Part shown: one piece after another, positions 56,401 through 64,000 of the stretch
Layout of the letters: every line of letters begins with the position of its first letter
Numbering within the stretch: the first letter of the stretch is position 1
Source of the DNA: Dugong dugon
Taxonomy: Eukaryota > Chordata > Mammalia > Sirenia > Dugongidae
NCBI GenBank assembly: GCA_030035585.1
Contig: CM057469.1
Coordinates: forward strand, 59,413,501-59,477,500
Direction: 5' to 3'
DNA: 64,000 nucleotides
Position numbers and translations under genes: made by a program
The notes under the pieces: model-generated
Databases searched by the model: none
Told to the model about the DNA's origin: nothing
Seen by the model: only the letters and a program-made list of their open reading frames with translations

Positions 56401-58120
56401 GAAAGATGTGACTTAAGTTGCATTTTAAGAAGGATGCCTGGTGTTGATGTGCATTATTCAAGGAATAGCAAGGAATATAGTTTGTCTTAGAGGAAGAAAA
56501 GGCTATGCAATGACAGGGGGGTCCTCCAGGGAGAGAGTAACAAGGAGAAAGTAACTTAGCAGCTTGGATAAACAGGCTAGAACCTAGCTAATTAAATCAG
56601 GAGAACCATGTGGCAAAGACACCTCAGGAGTTAACACAGACATTGTTTACTTAAGGCTATGTAAAAGTTAACCTCTTTGTCTAACAAAGAAACCTGCACA
56701 CATTTACTGACACCAGCAAAGACAGAAAGACTCATAGACACAGTTATTTATCAAACTAACAGGGTAAAAAGAATTCAAAATATTAAGTCTTCCCATATTG
56801 TTATACTATAAAATTACTAGTATCATTTTGCCTATTTTTTGTTATCATATTGTATAAAGATAAATGAAAAAAAGTAGTGAAATATATGACATTATTCATG
56901 AGCACTGTCATTAAGAGGCAAAGAGTGCTAGATATATTTGAAGAAAGTCAATTTATTTTTTGATCTTTGCCATTTGGAGATATGAACACCTTTGGCTTAT
57001 CTGAAAACATAAAGAAATGTTATCAAGTTTTCATGGACTTCAGAGAATAACTAGTCATTATTGCTTCACAGACTATAAAGGTAGAACAGAATAATAACAC
57101 TCCATTTACACATAACATTAGAAAATAGCACTCCATTTACACATAAGTTATTCATAATCTTGGTACAAGAAAACAAGAAACAGACTGAGCAAGAGTGCAG
57201 CAGAATATACACACGCATGCATATATACAAACACACACTCACACATTTGGGATGACTGAGAAACAATTTTTATGACATGTTTCTATCTCATCTGGTTGTA
57301 ATTTTAACTAAGGTTTCATTTTCTGGTTTTATGTCAATAACTGAAGATGTAGTTATTCTCATCTTCACAAATATTGATGTTAATAGGATTCTTGAATCAT
57401 TATTGTGTTTAATGATTCAATTTATAAAATTTCGTGATACATTCCATACATATAATATTTCACAATTTAATATTTGGCACACAGAACAATATATTGTGTT
57501 TTATAATGCTTGAGGGTTTTTTTTTTTTTTTTGGCGAGGGTGAGTGGTTCCCATTATTTACCTTAAGACATTTGGAAACTTTTTAAAAAAATTAATTCCT
57601 GTTATGCAAAAAAAAAAATTAACACATTATTTTCTTTATATGAAAACTGACCAATGGCTGTATAATGTACTTATTTTAATATTAAATTAAATTAACTTTT
57701 TTTGGCTTTCTCTTGAAATTTTTTATTATCTCAATAAATCCTTAGATCTATGCTAGCCCTGTTAACATAATCCAGATATGTATTTTTTAACCTATGTAAA
57801 TTACCTCAGATAAATTATGAAGTCCAGAGGTATCCAAAGGTAAAGAACTTTTGATCCGACAAGGTAAAAATGCAAAATTAACTTAAAAAAAATATATTGT
57901 TAGCCCAATCTTAAGTAATTTGTCACTCAAGTATCTTGTTATCTTGTTACCTAAGTACCTATGTGACAAGTGCTAAAAATAAGCAAAACTCACCAAAATT
58001 TGAACAAAAGTTTTATGCTGAGTAGTTATTCCATATACATATAGGGAGACTATTTTGTTTTCAGAAAAAGCAAATGGCCAAAAGAAGCTAGGTACAATGA
58101 GGGCTGTAAAGAAAAGAAAC
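56401..58120. other. AT-rich unique sequence with simple repeats
   Basis: It contains a two-unit 30-bp tandem duplication (cactccatttacacataa at 57099-57116 and 57129-57146), a CA-rich stretch at 57208-57246 and a T run at 57517-57533. No gene seen. Confidence 0.45.
57099..57146. repeat. Two-unit tandem duplication, period 30 bp
   Basis: cactccatttacacataa is repeated exactly 30 bp apart. Confidence 0.85.
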
Positions 58121-58235
58121 CAAAACCAAACCAGCTGCCTTGGAGTCGATTCCAATTCACAGCGATCCTATAGGACAGAGTAGAAGTGCCCCAGAGGGTT
58201 TCTAAGGTGTCGCTAGTGGATTCAAATTGTTAATT
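58121..58235 (-). mobile_element. AfroSINE, truncated
   Basis: Minus strand: aaaccaaaccagctgccttg, gagtcgattccaattcacag, taggacagagtagaagtgcc, to ggattcaaattg. The A-box end of the tRNA-like head is missing. Confidence 0.85.
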
Positions 58236-59483
58236 GTATTAACTGAGTTTATAAAATAGTAAATGAAGAAAATTTCTGAATTAGAGAACGTTAAATCAGA
58301 ATTTGATAGAGATAGCAAGAATTTAGTTTGTTATTAAGTGAAAACAAATATCTGTGTAAACTAAGCACATCCATTTACATTATAAATATTAATAATGCAT
58401 ATCAATGGATTAGTAACAGAACTACAATTTCAGATATCAAAATATGCCAGTTATCGGAATATACGTCCAAAATATGGGATAAAACAATGGCAAAAGACCA
58501 GTGTTCCCTAAACTCTGATTCATGAGAAAACTGAAAGGGGCTGAAGTGTTTTCTGGAAGAGAACTATGGGGTAAGAAGGTATTCTTTTATTCATAATAAA
58601 TCTGGAAAATGCTGCATACTCACTCCTTGGAGTTCACAATGCTTATAAAACATGAAAGGTGAATAAGTTCTGCATTAAAGACCCTATTTTTTTAATTGGT
58701 GTTTCATCAACATACTTAGTTGTTTAACATTTGGTTATTTTCTTTTACACATCTATTAATACTTCCTGAACACTATTATGCATAAATACAGTTTAGGAAA
58801 TGTTATAATATTTGCACTAATACTCTGGTATGCCGCTGTTACATAAACTGAAGACAGTTGACTTTTTTTACTTGTTTTTCATCAAGCACAAATACGCCCA
58901 ACAGTAAATATAAAAAGTGTGTATTGCATATATAATTGTAGACAAAACTTGACATCTTAAAAAATATAACAAGAGTATAAATCTAGTATAAAATAAATGT
59001 AATTGATGTTAATAATAACATAATTATAATAAATAATAATGCAATGTTAGTGAGCTATTTTTGATCTAAAGAAAAATCCTTTGGTTTAAGAACATGTATG
59101 ATAAGAACTTTTGGAGCATTGCTTTGTGCAAAGAAGAGGCATGATACATGGTCATACGTATCAGGAAATTTTTATCTAACATTTCTTCATTTGTTTAGTT
59201 AAATAAAGTACAAAAATCAATAGAATTCAAGAAATGTCAGTCAGTCAGCTACCATGCTTATCTCAGTTGATAAAACACTTGAGGAGGCAGTCATGATACA
59301 AGAATAAAAATTGAAAGATCTAAATAACATTGAGACTACAAAAAAGCAAGGGAGAAATTGCATGTACTTGTAAGAAGTTTGTGTAAATGATAGTGACAGT
59401 GTTTGGTTTATGGATATAATGACTTTCCTTGAGCCTCCAAGCTTGAAAATTGTATCCATCCTTTATTTCATCAGCTACAGTGG
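58236..59483. other. AT-rich unique sequence
   Basis: No feature identified. Confidence 0.45.
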
Positions 59484-59812
59484 AGCCCACCACCATGTAT
59501 CTGTCAGTTTGCCTTACTGTGGGGGCTTGTGTGTTGCTTTGATGCTGGAAGCTATGCCACTGGTATTTAAATACCAGTAGGGTCGCCCATGGTGGACAGG
59601 TTTCAGTTGAGCTTCCAGACTAAGACAGACTAGGAAGGAGGGCCTGGCGGTCTACTTCTGAAAAGAATTAGCCAGTGAAAACCTTATGGAACATTGTCTA
59701 ATATAGTGCCAGAAGATGAGCCCCTCAGATTGGAAGGCACTCGAAATACAACTAAAGAAGAGCTGCCTCCTCAAAATAGAGTTGACCTTAATGACATGGA
59801 TGGAGTCAAGCT
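59484..59812 (+). mobile_element. RTE1 5' end only, 3'-truncated
   Basis: About 330 bp colinear with positions 30215-30546 of the full-length copy (tgtatctgtcagtttgcctt, ggacaggtttcagttgagct, catggatggagtcaagcttt). It then stops at a TTTTTT run followed by gttgttgttt. It extends past the deletion point of the short derivatives at 19.7 and 47.0 kb, so it is not one of them. Bases after the shared ATG region lack the codons around 30410-30415 (a 10-12 bp deletion). Confidence 0.85.
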
Positions 59813-59839
59813 TTTTTGTTGTTGTTTATCCTTATAAAT

Positions 59840-60415
59840 TACCACTGTTTAAACAAACTATAATTTAATCATTTTTTCCTTTATCTATTACTGTATAGAA
59901 AATGACTTCCAATTCCATGGTTTAAAAAAATAGCAATCCTTTCTTGGCTTTTGTGAAATAGAAATTCACAAAGAACTCATCTACGTGATTTTGACTCAGG
60001 GTCTCTCATGTGGCAGTAATTGCATAGTAGCTGGAGCTGGAACATATGTAGGCTGTCCAGTCGTTAACTTTTCCTTGACGCCTCTCGGCAGTTGCTTGTG
60101 TGATCTTCGCTACAGTATGGAGGACTTAGGGTAGCTAGATTCTTTACATGGCAGCTCAAGGCTCCAGTGTGAATGTCCCAGCAAAGAAGACAGAAGTTTC
60201 TTTATCCTTCATGACATAGCCTTGGAAGATATGCATTGTCACATCTTACTGGTTATAAGAAGTTACAGTTCTGCCCAGATTCAAGCTGAGGTGTCATACG
60301 TACTCCCCTCCTGTTGACAGGAGAGTCAAGGTCACATTATAGAATAGCACACGGGATGGAAGATATTACTGAACTATCTTCAGAAAATACAATGTGCCAC
60401 ACTCAATTATTGTAT
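59840..60415 (-). mobile_element. Old LTR-like repeat (uncertain)
   Basis: ctattactgtatagaaaatg to gacttccaattccatgg, gggtctctcatgtggcagta, ttctttacatggcagctcaa, tcaaggtcacattatagaa follow the layout of the family at 50258-50525. Strongly diverged. Confidence 0.4.
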
Positions 60416-60419
60416 TTTT

Positions 60420-60595
60420 GTTTATTGCCCTATCCCCCACCACACACCCTCATTAGAATATAAATTATATGAGGGTTGCGCTATTCATCTGTTCTGTTCA
60501 CAAATGCAGCCCACGCACCTAGGAAAGTGCCAGACGCTTAGTTAACACTCAATAAGTTCTTGTTACGTGGGCAGTTGAATGAATCTGACAGAAAA
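60420..60595 (+). mobile_element. L2 LINE 3' end
   Basis: Sense L2 terminus: cattagaatataaattatat, gcacctaggaaagtgccaga, gttaacactcaataagttct, gttgaatgaatctg. Confidence 0.72.
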
Positions 60596-60920
60596 GAATC
60601 ACATCTCTGTAAACAAGTAGAAGCCTTCATAACATTTTACACTGAAAAATGCAATATTTTTATTATAAACATTATTTCTACTGTTTTGCCATTTCACTAG
60701 ATTACGCATTTCTTGAGGATAAATACTGTATGATTTGTAACATTTTGCTCCCTATTTAAAACTCTTTAGCACAAATTATCACTTAGTAATTTTTTTCTTT
60801 AACTTTGTATTTTTGCATGTTTGTCACTTGTATCAATTTTAAAATATGAGTATCAGTGGATCCAGGAGTGGGGGTCACTTTGAATTCTTAAAAATAGTAC
60901 AACTAAATCTGAATGCCTTA
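60596..60920. other. AT-rich sequence
   Basis: Possibly another L2 scrap at 60690-60790 (cttgaggataaatactgta). No gene. Confidence 0.35.
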
Positions 60921-60933
60921 TACATTAAATATA

Positions 60934-61121
60934 GGAGCCGTGGTGGTGCAGTGGTTAAGCACTCGACTGCTAACCAAAAGGCCGGCTGTTTGAACCCACT
61001 AGCCGCTCCACAGGAGAAAGATGTGGCAGCCTGCTTCCGTAAAGATTTACAGCCTTGGAAACTATATGGGGCAGTTCTACCTATAGGGTTGTTATGAGCT
61101 GATCAACTTGACGGTAATGGG
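60934..61121 (+). mobile_element. AfroSINE, best-preserved long subtype
   Basis: Sense copy. A-box region tggtgcagtggttaagcac, B-box region gctgtttgaaccc, middle segment aaagatgtggcagcctgctt, end caacttgacggtaatggg. Flanks tacattaaatata (60921-60933) and tacatatttaaatata (61122-61137) look like a target-site duplication with a small insertion. Confidence 0.93.
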
Positions 61122-61137
61122 TACATATTTAAATATA

Positions 61138-61984
61138 ATACTACGTATTAAAACTGCCTAGAAAATTGCCTGGCACATAGGAAATGCATGATGTATAAAA
61201 GCTGTTGTTCTTTATCTCCATATTTTTTGTGACTTTTAATCAAAATGTCCCAACTGTCTTAAGGACTTGATATACATCAATGAACAAACTAGACAAAGAC
61301 CCCTGTAATCATATGGCCAAGAAATGTATACAGGTTTTTTTTTTTTTCCTGTAAGGAATTAAAGTACAACAATTTAAATTAGAATTCTTCTTGACATTTT
61401 CACAAATCCCATAATTTGTATATAATGTGATAGTAAATACAATTGTTTTGTGTTTTAAGATAGCTTGTTTCTCTATAAATATTTTATTCATGATGTAGTA
61501 ACAAATATTACATAAACAATTATAATCATCTCTAAGCTTATCATTTAAGTTACCTGGTATTATAAAGTAGCACATGAAATAAACGTTTAGGAAAATATAG
61601 CTCTTGCCTTTAGTATGGCATTAATTTTAGAATCTTTCTTAGAACTAACACAAAAATTATAGAAACACTAATACGCAGAACATAAAAACATATTTTAGAA
61701 TGTGAGACTAGACAGATAATGAAACAACTGTCTCTCTCCTCATATTTTTATTTATTCAATAAATATTTGCAGAGTACCTGCTGTATGACAGACACTATAA
61801 AAAGCATTGCAGATAACATGGTGGAAAGAACAGATATTTTCTATGACATAATAATGCTTAGAGTAAAGCAGGAAATAATCACTGAAATAAGTATGAAAAA
61901 TAAGAAAAGACTACTTATAAATTGTGTAAATTTGATTTAAAAAATATAGTGCCACACAAGAGAGAAACAGGAGGTATACATTAG
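61138..61984. other. AT-rich sequence, weak L2 signal
   Basis: 61740-61860 (ttattcaataaatatttgca, ctgctgtatgacagacact) resembles the complement of L2 3' ends. Otherwise unique. No gene. Confidence 0.4.
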
Positions 61985-61988
61985 TGTC

Positions 61989-62476
61989 ATGGATTGAATT
62001 GTGTCCACCAGAAATATCTGTCAACTTGGTTAGGTCATGATTCCCAGTATTGTATGATTGTGTACCATTTTGTAATCTGACGTGATTTCCGTATGTGTTG
62101 TAAACTATCACTATGATGTAATAAGATGGATTAGCGGCAGTTATTCTAATGAGGTCTAGTGTCTTAAGCCAATCTCTTTTGAGATATAAAAGAGAGAAGT
62201 AAGCAGAGACACATGGGAACCTCATACCATCAAGAAAGCAGTGCTGGGAGCAGAGCGCGGTGTTCTTTGGACCTGGGGTTCCTGCATGGAGAAGCTCCTA
62301 GTCCAGGGGAAGATTGACAAGGAACTTCCTCCAGAGACAACAGAGAAAGCCTTCCCCTGGCACTGACACCTTGAATTTGGACTTGTAGCCTACTAGACTG
62401 TGACAGAATAAATTTCTCTTTTTAAAGCCATCCACTTGTGGTATTTCTGTTATAGCAGCACTAGATGACTAAGACA
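61989..62476 (+). mobile_element. MaLR-type solo LTR
   Basis: Begins gtcatggattgaattgtgtc and ends ctagatgactaagaca, the classic MLT/MST-like frame. It includes gcagagacacatgggaacct, ctttggacctggggttcctg, gacagaataaatttctct (polyadenylation signal) and gccatccacttgtggtattt. The middle differs from the MLT1 copies here and reads like a lineage-specific MaLR. No target-site duplication was found. Confidence 0.8.
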
Positions 62477-62700
62477 GATGTGATGTAACATCACATCCTG
62501 GGATGGGAGCATAACCTGGGGGAACCTTGGTTGATGTTGATATTTGCTGTTTTACTCATTTCTGTACTGTTTATTCTGTGAGAAACAAATGCCTGTTGAC
62601 CACACCATTAGAACAGTGCCTGGTCTGTGCTCTGCTCCAAATGGTCTTCACTAAGGACTTGTGAATGCAGTACATTGCAACCAGGTTGGAAATAAATGAT
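62477..62700. other. Unique spacer
   Basis: Nothing recognised. Confidence 0.4.
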
Positions 62701-63110
62701 AATGGGTGGGATATGGGGTCAAAGTGCTATACAGGGATCAGATAGGGTTGTTTATTTATGAAAGATATCTTAGATATTACTCTAAATTCAGTGGGAAATT
62801 ATTGGAGAGTACTAACAATGAAGTGAAAGAGCCTGGTGGAGCAGTGGTTAAGCACTCGGCTGCTAATCCAAAGGTTGGTGGTTCAACCCACCAGCTGCTC
62901 CATAGGAGAAAGATGTGGCAGTCTGCTGCATAAAGATTACAGCCTTAGAAACCCTAACGGGCATTTCTACTCTGTCCTATAGGGTTGTTATGAGTCAAAA
63001 TCAACTCGACAACAACAGGTTTTTAACAGTGACATGATATGATTTAATCTATCACTCTGGTTTTTTATGTGGAGAGTAAATTAGAAAGGTTAAAGATACC
63101 TACTAAAGGC
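62701..63110 (+). mobile_element. Old interspersed repeat split by AfroSINE
   Basis: aaattcagtgggaaattattgg before the SINE and gtgacatgatatgatttaat, cactctggttttttatgtgg after it form one continuous old mammalian repeat. The family name is not certain (L2-like or other). Confidence 0.45.
62830..63022 (+). mobile_element. AfroSINE, long subtype
   Basis: Sense copy. A-box region tggagcagtggttaagcac, B-box region ggtggttcaaccc, middle segment aaagatgtggcagtctgctg, end aatcaactcgacaacaacag plus a gtttttaa tail. It interrupts the old repeat around it. Confidence 0.92.
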
Positions 63111-64000
63111 TGTACTTTGTACAGGTGAGAGATAATGTTTGTTTGAGCCAGGATATTGGCTGTAAGTATAGAAATAAATAGATGGATTTGAGATATATTT
63201 GGATACAAATACGGCATTCTAGCTTTCTGTTTTGGCTCCAACTTGTAAGTGTTTAGAAGTTGTCGCTCCAATCCTTACAATAAGAAAAATCTAGGAAACT
63301 AAAAATCAACAAATTTTCATGGATGCGTTAAAGAACTGAGATTGCAGGGCAACTGCTAACAAAAAAACTAACAAATTGAGTACATCCAGATAGTCATAGC
63401 TGAGATCTGCTAACCTGGAGTGAAGTCATCAAACCCCATAAGCCAGCAGGAATATTTAAACAGTAATTCTGATGAGTTGATGGGAGCTGGGTGCAGACTA
63501 GCATGAGACTGAAAACCTTCTGGAGACAACAGTGTTTTGCAGGCCATCCTTTTGTAAGCTTTTCCTTCAAGAACCCCACCAGATTCTCAAAGGGAGGATC
63601 CAAGAAAGTTTCTTGGGTGGAATTGCCAAGGGAAGGGGAAGAATAGCCATCCTGAAACCTACCCAGACTCTGTTTCCTAACAAAGCCCCAATCTCTAGAG
63701 GGAAAGCCTTCACTAAAGTACAATTCTGAAAACTTTTCTCAGGTGGAGAAATGGAACTCCTCACGAAACCAGCTGGCTCCAGCCTTCTTATCTCATGTAA
63801 GGAAAAAATAAATAAGTAAAATACACTGTCAACAAGGTGGAGGGCTTTAAGGAAATAGTTTGGGACCATTGTAGCCAGGGAAGAGACTAGAGGACAGGAG
63901 GGAGGAAAGAAAAAAAGAAGAAAAAAAAAAGCTCTACTCCTATAGAAATAGAAAACTTCTGGAGGGGAAGCTCCTGAAATACAGGGCTTAATTAGAAAAT
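63111..64000. other. Unassigned sequence to window end
   Basis: 63390-63870 is richer in GC than its surroundings and has 65-109 codon frames on both strands. None has a motif or homology that I recognise. A-rich runs lie at 63909-63932. No feature is called. Confidence 0.4.

Noticed and set aside
63394-63869. Overlapping 65-109 codon frames near the right end as a gene
   Set aside because: Frames exist on both strands with no recognisable motif, and none is clearly favoured.

Overview
The window is intergenic or deep-intronic DNA from an afrotherian mammal, most probably a proboscidean (elephant lineage). The reasoning is repeat-based: about two dozen copies of the tRNA-derived AfroSINE family, several copies of the RTE1 LINE that is abundant in elephants and relatives, and L1 copies with the matching 3' UTR type. 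Ancient eutherian repeats (MIR, L2, MER5A, MLT1, L1M) lie underneath. No host protein-coding exon, rRNA, functional tRNA, CRISPR array or prokaryotic feature can be supported. Every long open frame that can be identified belongs to a decayed retroelement.

Layout. 1-8.25 kb: the 3' end of one L1, then a nearly full-length 7.55-kb L1 flanked by a 13-bp target-site duplication; its ORF1 and ORF2 are recognisable but broken. 8.48-10.32 kb: a 5'-truncated antisense RTE1. 11.3 kb: an AfroSINE, followed by an unexplained CpG-rich block (11.59-12.02 kb) in otherwise AT-rich DNA. 12-17 kb: mostly unique AT-rich sequence. 17.3-18.4 kb: an RTE1 carrying three AfroSINEs at one target site. 18.7-20.3 kb: AfroSINEs, an internally deleted RTE1 derivative, MIR and MER5A. 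21.2-26.6 kb: a three-layer nest (L1M, younger L1, solo LTR). 28-33.4 kb: four AfroSINEs and an almost complete sense RTE1 inside a (TA)n tract. 34-44 kb: a tRNA-Gly-headed composite SINE, hAT fragments, an MLT1 LTR, a rearranged RTE1 and an old L1M. 45.7-47.9 kb: a GC-rich GTGACACC block, LTR-like sequence, a second RTE1 derivative and an AfroSINE. 50.2-51.1 kb: an MLT1 nested in an older repeat. 54.1-55.7 kb: another three-layer nest. 55.7-64 kb: L2, MIR, a 3'-truncated RTE1, a MaLR LTR and AfroSINEs.

The window therefore works as a stratigraphic record. L1 and RTE1 supply reverse transcriptase, AfroSINEs and the deleted RTE1 derivatives are their likely passengers, and target-site duplications give the order of insertion. 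Family names come from recognition of sequence, not from a database search. Boundaries without target-site duplications are approximate to about 10-30 bp.
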